Of a stretch of 64,000 nucleotides of DNA, positions 1-8,200 are shown piece by piece. Source of the DNA: Alkalihalobacillus sp. YIM B00296. GTDB lineage: Bacteria > Bacillota > Bacilli > Bacillales > Fictibacillaceae. Every line of letters begins with the position of its first letter. Within the stretch, counting starts at the first letter, position 1. The DNA lies in NCBI RefSeq assembly GCF_020179385.1, contig NZ_JAIBLJ010000012.1:37663-101662 (forward strand), given 5' to 3'. The position numbers and the translations under genes were made by a program. A model generated the notes under the pieces. The model did not search any database. It was not told the origin of the DNA and saw nothing but the letters and a program-made list of their open reading frames with translations.

Positions 1-158
1 AAAATCCTCCCATAGTCTTTACTTAAGCATTGGTTTATCTCCTCCTTATGTGACCAAACTACTAAATTCGTCTCGATTCGATGATATTTAAAATGAAATG
101 ACAAATCCTTTACAATCCTTCTCTACAATAATAGATAAATGATGAAGGAGGGATAAAA

Positions 159-1775
159 GTGACGGATTATCAGGATTTTACCAAGAAGCTTAGCAGGAAA
201 AGTTTTATCAAAACATCAGGCAAGGTGGTCGGTGTGGCACTGGGGGCGTCCATCCTCAACGCATTCCCGGTGAATGAGGCAAGCGCAACATCCAATTCAT
301 TGCAATATCCATTCACGTTAGGAATTGCATCAGGTGATCCGCTACCAGATGGGGTTGTTTTATGGACAAGATTAGCACCAGATCCATTGAATGGTGGCGG
401 AATGTCATCCAACCCCTTTCCGGTTCAGTGGGAAGTCTCGGTGGATCCAGACTTCAAAAAAGTCATCCAAAGAGGCACAGAGGTTTCAAAACCTTCCCTT
501 GGACATTCTGTTCATGTGGAAGTGAATGGGCTGCAGGCTGCTACTTGGTATTTCTACCGCTTTAAGGCTGGTGATGAAATCAGCCCCGTTGGAAGGACAA
601 AGACAGCGCCTGCAATCGGTCAAAATGTAGATAAGTTTACGTTCGCGTACGCTTCGTGCCAGTATTGGAAAACAGGTTATTTTACAGCCTACCAGCACAT
701 GGCGAAAGACGACCTCGACCTTGTCATCCATCTAGGGGATTATATTTACGAAGGACGACATGATTCAAGTGGTGTCAGACCTTTTGATAAAGACTTTCCA
801 GAAATCTATACAATAGAAGATTATCGAAACCGCTATGCGTTATATAAGTTGGACAGCGACTTGCAAGCGGCACATGCCAACCTCCCATGGCTAGTGACGC
901 TTGATGACCATGAAATTGATAACAACTGGGCAGATGAAGTTCCCCAAGACCCTGATAAACAATCAAAAGAAGACTTTTTGAAGCGAAGGGCGATCGCTTT
1001 ACAGGCCTATTATGAGCATATGCCGCTCCGCAGATCCTCATTTCCGGACGGTATCGATATGCAGTTGTACCGACGCCTCTCTTTTGGGAACCTAGTGGAA
1101 TTCAATGTACTGGATACCCGACAATACCGTGATGATCAAGCCAACGGGGATGGATGGGACAGCCCTAATGAGGAATCGATGGATCCGAACCGGACACTGC
1201 TTGGTGACGAACAAGAACGTTGGCTTTTAGATGGACTTGCAGCTTCAAGCGCAAAATGGAAAGTCCTTGCCCAACAAGTCTTTTTCGCACGTCGTGATTA
1301 TGGCTTTGGGCCGGATGCTGAACATTACAGCATGGATGCATGGGATGGCTATCCAGCAGCACGTCAACGGATCCTTGATTTTATAAAGAGCAAGGACATT
1401 TCCAATCCGGTGGTGCTGACCGGTGATGTCCATTCAAGCTGGGCCAATGAGATCAGAGCAAATTATGATGAACCTGGGTCTGAAAATGTCGGTGTCGAAT
1501 TTGTAGGGACTTCCATTTCTTCCGGCGGAGACGGATCGGATGTCCGGGGCAATACTGCTGAAATAATGGCAGAAAATCCACATATCAAATTTTTCAATAA
1601 TCAGCGTGGTTATGTCCGTTGCACATTGACCCAAGATAAATGGCAAACCGATTATCAGGTCGTCCCTTATGTATCAAAACCAGGTGCTCCAATCGTCACC
1701 CGTGCTTCGTTTGTAGTAGAAGACGGTAAACCGGCCTTGATAAAGATATTTGATAATGCTGATGTTCCAGTCTAA
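159..1775 (+). CDS. phoD: PhoD-family alkaline phosphatase/phosphodiesterase, exported
   Basis: Secreted metallophosphatase that releases phosphate from esters outside the cell. Residues 1-43 read as a Tat signal: SRKSFIK at residues 12-18, a hydrophobic GVALGASILNAF stretch and an ASA cleavage site. The second Arg of the twin-Arg pair is Lys. A PhoD N-terminal domain follows, then the catalytic core with ASCQYW, HLGDYIYEG, DDHEIDNNW and LTGDVHSSW, where the metal ligands lie. At 538 residues it is near the length of the B. subtilis enzyme. The GTG start at 159 has GAAGGAGG about seven bases upstream; a strong hairpin terminator follows, so it is probably monocistronic. No convincing Pho box was found upstream. 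Confidence 0.93.
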   Translation: MTDYQDFTKKLSRKSFIKTSGKVVGVALGASILNAFPVNEASATSNSLQYPFTLGIASGDPLPDGVVLWTRLAPDPLNGGGMSSNPFPVQWEVSVDPDFKKVIQRGTEVSKPSLGHSVHVEVNGLQAATWYFYRFKAGDEISPVGRTKTAPAIGQNVDKFTFAYASCQYWKTGYFTAYQHMAKDDLDLVIHLGDYIYEGRHDSSGVRPFDKDFPEIYTIEDYRNRYALYKLDSDLQAAHANLPWLVTLDDHEIDNNWADEVPQDPDKQSKEDFLKRRAIALQAYYEHMPLRRSSFPDGIDMQLYRRLSFGNLVEFNVLDTRQYRDDQANGDGWDSPNEESMDPNRTLLGDEQERWLLDGLAASSAKWKVLAQQVFFARRDYGFGPDAEHYSMDAWDGYPAARQRILDFIKSKDISNPVVLTGDVHSSWANEIRANYDEPGSENVGVEFVGTSISSGGDGSDVRGNTAEIMAENPHIKFFNNQRGYVRCTLTQDKWQTDYQVVPYVSKPGAPIVTRASFVVEDGKPALIKIFDNADVPV

Positions 1776-1859
1776 TGTTGTGCTAATGATTGTTTATCTG
1801 TTTGGTTACTAGGTTTTAAGAACTCATCATTCTCATTTAATGGAATTAAAAAGAACTGG

Positions 1860-1915
1860 TAGGGATTGTAGGAGTAACGCATCTTCCAACAATCCCTATA
1901 ACTTTTGATTTTAGG
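1860..1915 (+). terminator. Rho-independent terminator after phoD
   Basis: TAGGGATTGT (1860-1869) pairs with ACAATCCCTA (1889-1898); inner GGA/TCC pairs extend the stem. TAACTTTTGATTTT follows on the + strand. Confidence 0.75.
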
Positions 1916-2124
1916 TACAAAAGCTTTGGTTTCTTCGATTATTCAATTAAATTAAAAAATTTTAAGGGTGTAATACAGCGAAAGTGATGGCACAATAGCT
2001 ATCGAAGGACGATTTATTGAACTTCAATTGTGTTGACTACTCGAAGTTAACAAGTTACTCCAGAATAGGGCGTGTAAGTTAAATAACAAAATAGGAGCAA
2101 ATGACCTAGGGTCCTATTCCACTA

Positions 2125-2337
2125 TCAGTTACCAATCAACTTTTTCTTAAATACTTGTTGTGACTTAATATTTTCGAAACCTATTTTGGAATAAAATTCA
2201 AAAGCTACACTCTGACTTATCCATATACATAAAGCTGCTAGAACTTGTGCTCGATTTTTAACTGGTTCGTTGCGGCAGAAACTATGTTTCCTTAGACGCC
2301 AACAACCCTTCCAGGGGTAAGAAAACGATTCTGGATT
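2125..2337 (-). pseudogene. Remnant of a GNAT-type acetyltransferase C-terminus
   Basis: The minus strand is open for about 70 codons with no start codon or ribosome binding site, ending in TGA at 2127-2125. Its last 50 residues include QSVAFEFYSKIGFENI, which looks like the C-terminal FYxKxGF strand of GNAT acetyltransferases. The upstream half (PWKGCWRLRKHSF) is not recognisable as GNAT, so the fragment may be chimeric. The rest of 1916-2410 shows no gene. Confidence 0.4.
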
Positions 2338-2412
2338 TCAGGGGCTAATAAAGAAAATAAAACTAAAAGTCAAGAATTAGATGTTAAATGACAATAAAAT
2401 TCTTCCATAAAA

Positions 2413-2449
2413 GGGGGCGTTTCTGTAGCAAGAAACGCCCCCTTCTTTA
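2413..2449. terminator. Strong hairpin terminator
   Basis: Perfect 12-bp stem: GGGGGCGTTTCT (2413-2424) and AGAAACGCCCCC (2431-2442) around a 6-nt loop, followed by TTCTTTAT. The gene it serves is not obvious; the interval 1916-2595 holds only decayed sequence. Confidence 0.8.
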
Positions 2450-2610
2450 TGTATCGGGCCAGATTGTTTAGTTTAGTAAAGGAAGGAATTATTAGAAAGT
2501 GAAATGAAGCTCTTAGCAATTCAATTCACTGGCATCTAGTTAAACATGTATTTATTAATTATTGGTAAAATAATGAAGACTTTTTAAATTAACCAATGGG
2601 GGATTGTATT

Positions 2611-3516
2611 GTGAAATCCATAAAGGTTTATCATTATGATGCGTTTAATAAAGAACCAAATAAAGGGAATCCAGCTGGAGTAGTTTTAAACGGAGATGAC
2701 CTAACCGAAAAAGAAATGCAAGAAATAGCTTTCAGAGTAGGATTTAATGAGACTGCGTTTCCAGTTAAATCAGAAGCAGCTGATCTAAGAATACGTTTTT
2801 TTACACCAGGGCACGAAATGAACTTATGTGGTCACGCAACAATGGCAACTGTTTATGCGTTGAAAACAAAAGGGCTATTGGGGGATAAAACGGATATTTT
2901 AATTGAAACGAGGGCAGGGGTTTTGCCAATAAAAATTAAATCAACTATTGAAAGTGAAATATTTATAACAATGAAACAGGCTCCACCCCAATTTAAAGAA
3001 TTCATTGGTTCAAAAGAAGATTTAGCTAATTCGATAGGATTAAAAGAATCAGATATTCATGACGACTTACCGATTCTATATGGAAGTACAGGTACTTGGA
3101 CACTATTAATCCCAATAAAAGAACTTAATGCTTTTACAAAAATGAAACCAAATAATAAGGAATTCCCTGCTATTTTGAAGGAAATGCCCAAATCGTCTAT
3201 TCATCCTTTTTGTATGGAGACCTATGATACTAATGCTGAAATGCACGCTAGACACTTTTCTTCACCATTCTCGGGGACAATTGAAGATGCAGTTACGGGA
3301 ACTGCTTCGGGGGTAATGGGAGCATTTTTTGCTAAATACATAAAGAACAACAATTTTGAAGAGTCTCTAAATCTGATAGTTGAGCAAGGTCATGAAATTC
3401 AAAAAGATGGTCGGGTTATGGTGCGGATATCGAAAAAAAGTGAATCTTATGATGTTGAAATTACTGGGAATGCAGTTCATGTTAAAGATTTCGATGTTTG
3501 TTTGGAAGATGAATAA
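2611..3516 (+). CDS. PhzF family isomerase/epimerase-like protein
   Basis: Member of the PhzF family, a diaminopimelate-epimerase-like fold named after the phenazine isomerase; most bacterial members have unknown substrates. Visible family marks are GNPAGVV near the N-terminus, NETAFPV with the catalytic-site Glu, [15 protein letters not shown], and [15 protein letters not shown] near residue 225. About 301 residues, normal for the family. The GTG at 2611 is preferred over the ATG at 2596 because GGGGG at 2598-2602 lies eight bases upstream of it. It stands alone and is followed by a hairpin near 3726. Nothing nearby suggests phenazine synthesis, so no substrate is assigned. Confidence 0.85.
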   Translation: MKSIKVYHYDAFNKEPNKGNPAGVVLNGDDLTEKEMQEIAFRVGFNETAFPVKSEAADLRIRFFTPGHEMNLCGHATMATVYALKTKGLLGDKTDILIETRAGVLPIKIKSTIESEIFITMKQAPPQFKEFIGSKEDLANSIGLKESDIHDDLPILYGSTGTWTLLIPIKELNAFTKMKPNNKEFPAILKEMPKSSIHPFCMETYDTNAEMHARHFSSPFSGTIEDAVTGTASGVMGAFFAKYIKNNNFEESLNLIVEQGHEIQKDGRVMVRISKKSESYDVEITGNAVHVKDFDVCLEDE

Positions 3517-3725
3517 AGCTACTCAACGAACGGGTACTAATGCTCAATAAGAACGTACCAGCTGTAACAGTCTTTGACTAATAAAAGCATATTAGTTATT
3601 CCAGAACAGGGGCCATTTAATTGAGTAAAGGGTTACATAAGACCCTACTTCGTTAAAAACAGCGGTCTTGGGGCTCGATGATTTATAAACCAATCCTATG
3701 AAAAACAATAAATTGTAACCAGATG

Positions 3726-3753
3726 AAACCCTTTGTCGTCTAAGGGGTTTTGT
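3726..3753 (+). terminator. Hairpin terminator downstream of the phzF-like gene
   Basis: AAACCCTTT (3726-3734) pairs with AAGGGGTTT (3742-3750) around GTCGTCT, then TTGTG. It is short and moderate. The rest of 3517-3896 holds no coding signal apart from the promoter region of the next gene. Confidence 0.5.
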
Positions 3754-3896
3754 GATGAGGAGCTTCTGTTAAGATTTTTTAAATAGATGCATATTCTTTA
3801 TACATTTATTTAATACAAAGGAGAATATAGGAATATGTTAAAATTTTCTCGTATGAATTATTTATAGGTACTGTAAAGGGAGAGTGAATATGCAAT

Positions 3897-4562
3897 ATGA
3901 AGAATAAAGCTTATATTGATTTAAGCCATACTATTGAAGATGGTCTTATAACTTACAAAGGACTTCCTGCTCCAATAATCTGTGATTATCTAAGTCGCGA
4001 AGAATCTCGAAAACATTATGAAAAAGGGACAGAATTTCAAATTGGAAAAATAGAAATGGTCTCTAATACGGGAACTTATGTTGATGTTCCATTCCATAGA
4101 TACCCTGATGGTAAAGACCTTTCAAAAACGACCATTGATAAAATGGCTGGCTTAGAAGGGGTTATTGTTCATGTGGATGAAAACAACAAAGAAATTGATG
4201 AAGAATTATTTTATGACCTTGATATAGAAGGAAAAGCTGTTTTAATTCATACAGGTTGGGACAAACATTGGAATACAGATCAGTATTTTGAAAACCATCC
4301 CTATTTAACCGAGAAAGTAGCAAAATATTTAGCAAATAAGCAAGCTGCATTAGTTGGGATTGATTCTGTAAATATAGATGACACATCAGGAAAAGCTCGC
4401 CCCGTACATACCATTTTACTGGGGAAAGAAATACTAATTGTTGAACACTTGTGCAATTTAAATGAACTCTTAAATAAAGACTTCTTGTTTTATGCCGTAT
4501 CTCCCAAAATTAAAGGATTTGGAACTTTTCCTGTTCGGGCTTTTGCGGAAATATTAAACTAA
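3897..4562 (+). CDS. Cyclase-family (kynurenine formamidase-like) hydrolase with altered metal motif
   Basis: 221-residue protein of the cyclase family (PF04199), which includes kynurenine formamidase and isatin hydrolase. It starts with the typical YIDLSHTIEDG. The family zinc motif is HxGTHxDxPxH; here residues 57-67 read NTGTYVDVPFH, so the first and second His are Asn and Tyr while Asp and the last His remain. Later parts with IHTGWDKHW and VGIDSVNIDD match the family. The subfamily with NTGTY may use a different metal set or substrate. The ATG at 3897 is preceded by AAAGGGAGAG about 12 bases upstream, and an in-frame TGA lies just before it. Single gene. Confidence 0.8.
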   Translation: MKNKAYIDLSHTIEDGLITYKGLPAPIICDYLSREESRKHYEKGTEFQIGKIEMVSNTGTYVDVPFHRYPDGKDLSKTTIDKMAGLEGVIVHVDENNKEIDEELFYDLDIEGKAVLIHTGWDKHWNTDQYFENHPYLTEKVAKYLANKQAALVGIDSVNIDDTSGKARPVHTILLGKEILIVEHLCNLNELLNKDFLFYAVSPKIKGFGTFPVRAFAEILN

Positions 4563-4600
4563 ATAATGTTAAGTATGTAGTAGAGTTGTAGAAAATAAAA

Positions 4601-5145
4601 TCAAACGTAATATATTTTGCTTATTCTACAATCGGGCACTTTAATAGAATAACAATCCTCTAAATAAACAAATTGGCGTACTGCTTTTGTAATAGGGTAC
4701 GCCATTATTATCATGTTTCTACGTCTAAGATAAGGTATTATCCTCTTAAAACTCTGAATGATTCTCTTGCTTTTCTTGCAAACTGTAGTGGGAGGTTCAA
4801 TAGATTCCAAGTGTATATACATTGCACGTGGTTCCTCAAATAACCAGTGATTATGAATTGCAGTAACGATAATGTCCCGTTTACGAAGTTCTGTCAATAA
4901 AGGATTGACTTCTTCTTAAATAGGGCTGTTTCTCCTAAATTCAAGGCGTTACCTTTTCTATCTAAATTTTCAAACGTAAAAAATTCAGGAACGACTAATG
5001 GAGATCGTGTTTCGCGCCCAAGGATCGTAAAGTTGATTCTTCGAAACCTTTGAACCAGACAGACATCATTTTCGTCAAGGCTTCCATTTCCATCAAGTAT
5101 TCTAGCAAATTTCTGGGACAGTCTTCTTAAATTTTCCTAATTCAT
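4601..5145 (-). pseudogene. DUF1259 family gene, broken by a nonsense codon and a frameshift
   Basis: Read from the ATG at 5145, with AGAAAGG upstream, the protein would run as a DUF1259 (LppY/LpqO-type) protein of about 180 residues. Codon 3 is TAG (5139-5137). The frame then stays open from LRRLSQKFARILDG to NALNLGETALF, loses one base in the AAG repeat near 4912-4918, and continues in another frame as VNPLLTELRKRDIIVT and AIHNHWLFEEPRAMYIH, the DUF1259 signature. Both lesions are direct readings of the sequence. The far C-terminus after LESIEPP is also unlike the family. Not functional as written. Confidence 0.75.
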
Positions 5146-5350
5146 TGGTTGGCGCCTTTCTAATAAGTAATAGAGTTTTGGTTAGTGAAAACTGTCAGAT
5201 ATTGTGCTCTCTACTATATATACACTAGTTTTAAAAATTTCTAGCATTAGGAAATTCAAATAAAGGGTATCTAAACAATTAATTAATCGGGAAGAAAAAT
5301 CAATAGAATGATTGGGAGAGACACAATTCATATTTGGAAAAAAATACAGA

Positions 5351-5385
5351 AAAACCATCTATCAATTTTACAAATAGACGGTTTT
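5351..5385 (-). terminator. Terminator for ymaF
   Basis: On the minus strand AAAACCGTCTAT pairs with ATAGATGGTTTT, followed by a T-rich run. It sits 35 bases past the ymaF stop. Confidence 0.7.
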
Positions 5386-5420
5386 ATGAGTGCTTTTATC
5401 ATCAGGTTAAAATGTTCCAG

Positions 5421-5807
5421 TCAGTCGATACTTGTTCTGCCACTGTATGAATGTTCATGTGGCGGCATTCCATCTACCGTGGTTTCACCTTCAAACTCGT
5501 GGATGTGTCCACCTCCCTGAACTGGAATAGCCGGTCCGGTAACCCCTATTATTTCATGTCGATGCCCATCATCCAAGGTTGTAATCGTATAAAATCGATG
5601 GGAATGTTGTACTCCACTCGGTGCAGGTTCTGTCGTCCCCTCATATCCGTGGCGGTGTCCAACGTCAAAAGAGGTAACACCTCCAAACTCGTGAACATGG
5701 ACAGGCCTACCCTCCCAGTGAGTCAGATATAAAGCATGCGAATGTTCCGATTCAGAATCACTTCCGCCATACTCATAAACAAACCCTGCTACAGGTATCT
5801 TCTTCAA
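5421..5807 (-). CDS. ymaF: YmaF family His-rich repeat protein
   Basis: About 128 residues built from repeated H-x-H units: HSHAL, HVHEF, HRHGYEG, HSHRFY, HRHEI, HIHEFEG and HEHSYSG, spaced by 15-20 residues. This is the pattern of the B. subtilis YmaF family, of unknown function; metal binding is a fair guess from the His pairs. The TTG at 5807 (KKIPVAGF) is chosen because GGGGGG lies six bases upstream on the minus strand; an upstream in-frame TTG at 5834 has no ribosome binding site. It has its own terminator and no operon partners. Confidence 0.85.
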   Translation of the reverse strand: MKKIPVAGFVYEYGGSDSESEHSHALYLTHWEGRPVHVHEFGGVTSFDVGHRHGYEGTTEPAPSGVQHSHRFYTITTLDDGHRHEIIGVTGPAIPVQGGGHIHEFEGETTVDGMPPHEHSYSGRTSID

Positions 5808-6108
5808 CAGAATCCCCCCATTGATCAATTGCAATAATTGTATGAATCAAATCGAATAAACTTTCCATAAAAATGTCTATCCTTGGTTATTTAACATGTC
5901 CATTACATCTTTATCAAACGCAATTGGAGCTGAATTTTACTGTGTTGCCATTGTTGAACAACCAGGTAGACGTTTTAAATTAGGAGAGCATCTTTTAACC
6001 TAGGGACCATGAAAAAGAGGAGTTTTCAAGAATTAAATTGAATTCCTAAGTTATTCCGTGAATATCTGGTTATGGAATTAAAGAGGAAACCATTTGGGGG
6101 GAGTATAA

Positions 6109-6627
6109 TTGTTACTTGACTTAAAAGGTGATTCAAACATGGACCCAACTGTAGGAATGTTCTACTCTGCTGGAAAAGAAAATTTTCAAAGGTTGAACGC
6201 TATTACTTCTGGAATGTCACAACAGGAAGTAGATTATCATGGCCCAGAAGGAAAGTTTAATAGCACCGGCCAATTAATAAAACATTTAAGTTATGTGGAC
6301 CTCCTTTGGGTCTATCGCATAAAAGGTGAACCTTTACAACATGCGTTGGAGGAGAAATACGGACCTATGCTGGATAGGAACAATCAGCTTCCAAATATAA
6401 AAAATGTCCCGCTGCAAGAGCTTTTAAATGATTATAAGAAAGTATTTGTTATGTTTAAATCGGAATGTTCCCATTTAACTGAACGTGATTTAGATAGAAT
6501 TGTCGTTTATGAGGATGGAAAGAAAGCAACCATTCGCTGGGGTATATGGCATATGGCTGACCATAGCCGGTACCATCAAGCTCATATTAATCAATTGCGA
6601 AAATGGTATAGGGAATGCATTGAATAA
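6109..6627 (+). CDS. DinB family protein (putative metal-dependent hydrolase/thiol transferase)
   Basis: 172-residue four-helix DinB-like protein. The expected metal-binding His set is visible: LIKHLSYVDLLWVYR in the first half, and WHMADHSRYHQAHINQLRKW at the end. DinB-superfamily members include bacillithiol transferases, but many have unknown function. TTG start at 6109 with GGGGGGAG eight bases upstream. A shorter start at the internal ATG (MDPTVGMF) is possible but lacks a ribosome binding site. It lies 51 bases ahead of a small hydrolase and may be co-transcribed with it. The stretch 5835-6108 has no recognisable gene. Confidence 0.82.
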   Translation: MLLDLKGDSNMDPTVGMFYSAGKENFQRLNAITSGMSQQEVDYHGPEGKFNSTGQLIKHLSYVDLLWVYRIKGEPLQHALEEKYGPMLDRNNQLPNIKNVPLQELLNDYKKVFVMFKSECSHLTERDLDRIVVYEDGKKATIRWGIWHMADHSRYHQAHINQLRKWYRECIE

Positions 6628-6678
6628 AGCAGGACTTGGTATAAATGAAAGGTAAAGAATCAGAAGGGAGTATACGGT

Positions 6679-7230
6679 ATGAGGAAGCATGTGTTATTCA
6701 TACATAGTGCAGGAACTCAAGGTCTTCACCATGGAAGCAGCGACCTGGCTGCATATCTACAAGATGCTTTAGGTGATGAGTATAACGTATTATACCCCGA
6801 GATGCCTAATCCAGAAAATCCTGAGTATATGCTTTGGAAAGGTCAGATTAAAAAAGAACTCTCTACATTGGATGGTGAGGTGATTTTAATCGGTCATTCT
6901 TTAGGCGGTTCAGTTTTGCTGAAATATCTTTCGGAAGAATCTTGCAAACTACCCATCTTGGGATTATTTTTGATTGCAGCTCCATTCTGGGGCAAAGACG
7001 GGGACTGGCAAGTTAAAGAATATACACTGCAAGAAGATTTTGTTTCCAAGCTCCCTCAGATATCGCACATTTTCCTTTACCAAAGCCGGGATGATGAAAT
7101 CGTACCTTTTTCTCACCTTGGCCATTACGGAGAAAATCTTCCACAGGCAATTGCCCGGGAACTCGACGGCCATGGGCATTATTTCAACTATGGGGTACCT
7201 GAAGTTATTGGAGATATAAAAGGAATTTAA
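6679..7230 (+). CDS. RBBP9/YdeN family alpha/beta hydrolase
   Basis: 183-residue small serine hydrolase. The catalytic triad can be placed: Ser in GHSLGGSVLLKY, Asp in YQSRDDEIVPFSH and His in DGHGHYF near the C-terminus. The N-terminal HVLFIHSAGTQG carries the oxyanion loop of the RBBP9/YdeN family. The start at 6679 has GAAGGGAG upstream. Substrate unknown. It follows the DinB gene in the same direction with a 51-base gap. Confidence 0.88.
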   Translation: MRKHVLFIHSAGTQGLHHGSSDLAAYLQDALGDEYNVLYPEMPNPENPEYMLWKGQIKKELSTLDGEVILIGHSLGGSVLLKYLSEESCKLPILGLFLIAAPFWGKDGDWQVKEYTLQEDFVSKLPQISHIFLYQSRDDEIVPFSHLGHYGENLPQAIARELDGHGHYFNYGVPEVIGDIKGI

Positions 7231-7700
7231 AAAAGCTTTTTTAACTGTTCCTTTTCTAGACATTTAATCCTCCAATTTTTAATAAAAGACGCATTCCTTT
7301 TTATTTAATGAATTTTGAGGAGGGAATGAGGAATCCAATTGAAAACAAAGTCGATACGATTTTCATTCATGCCACAGTTTTAGAAAGATCCGTACAAACA
7401 GTAAACTTTTAGGTATAGATGTTGGTAGTGTTGGAATAAAAGGCCCTTTTTTTACATTTGAAATGGGCACGGACGACCTGGATTGACGTTAGACGATCAT
7501 TGTTTAGAGGAGGAGTATGAATTCATACAATCCAATCAGCCATTATTCAAACTAAGGAGATCCAATTGAGTGGCAATACAATTCGGTTGAGTTACGGAAG
7601 ATTTATAGTGAAACATTCCGTATAAATTAAGCTGGACCCAAAAAATTATCCTAAAGCTTCTTTTTAAAAGACTGGATATTTCCAAGATAGGAGGATTTAA
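7231..7700 (+). other. Intergenic stretch with decayed fragments only
   Basis: No complete gene is visible. A short open stretch around 7517-7630 (GDPIEWQYNSVELRKIY) looks coding-like but has a stop close by on each side. GATAGGAGG at 7686-7694 is the ribosome binding site of the next, broken gene. Confidence 0.4.
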
Positions 7701-8103
7701 ATGTCGTACAAACACACTTTTATCACAATTTCAGAGGACTCAAGTGCCAGTAGCGGTTTAGTGCCAACACCAAGAAACGGAAAACCAACGATCGCATCCA
7801 TTGAATATGACTTGATCAAAAATAATCCCTATAAATACTCAAGAAGATGTACAGTTTAAAACTTATCTGATCAAGAACCAAATTGAAACAGAACCCAATA
7901 TTGATGAACTCCGCGAACAATTCTTTTCAAAACCTAAAGCATGTTTCAGGGCTTCCCCTCTAGTAAAGAAATATGGGTGGGGGATCCATTATGATGATGA
8001 AGGGAAAGTGGCATTAGTAGATGTAAACAGTAATGAGTATTCTCAATTTCTCAAGGTGGATAACCTTAAAATAGTAAAAGGTATGCGCTCGAAAAGAAAA
8101 TGA
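7701..8103 (+). pseudogene. DUF6157 family gene with a frameshift
   Basis: ATG at 7701 with GGAGG seven bases upstream starts MSYKHTFITISED and reads as a DUF6157 protein through IEYDLIKNNPYKYS. One base is then missing or extra near 7840-7850, and the frame hits TAA at 7857. The other frame continues as QEDVQFKTYLI, ACFRASPLVKKYGWGIHYDD and ends VKGMRSKRK before TGA at 8103. Both halves together match the family over about 133 residues. Role unknown; inactive as written unless the base is a sequencing error. Confidence 0.7.
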
Positions 8104-8146
8104 GGCTGATCATCGAAAATTTTTATCGTTTAGTTAGAAGGAAAAC

Positions 8147-8195
8147 AAAGGGCTGTCCTATAAGTGTCTGGCACTTTATTTGGACAGCCTCTTAG
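8147..8195. repeat. GGCTGTCC terminator repeat, copy 1
   Basis: GGCTGTCC (8151-8158) and GGACAGCC (8182-8189) flank TATAAGTGTCTGGCACTTTA. Related copies are at 12201-12328 and 14323-14378. It lies between a gene reading right and one reading left, so it probably serves as a two-way terminator. Confidence 0.7.
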
Positions 8196-8200
8196 TATTA

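Noticed and set aside
60..140. Possible Pho box upstream of phoD (TTTACA and TCTACA motifs)
   Set aside because: The spacing between TTTACA and TCTACA is seven bases, not the five expected for PhoP direct repeats, and only two units are seen.
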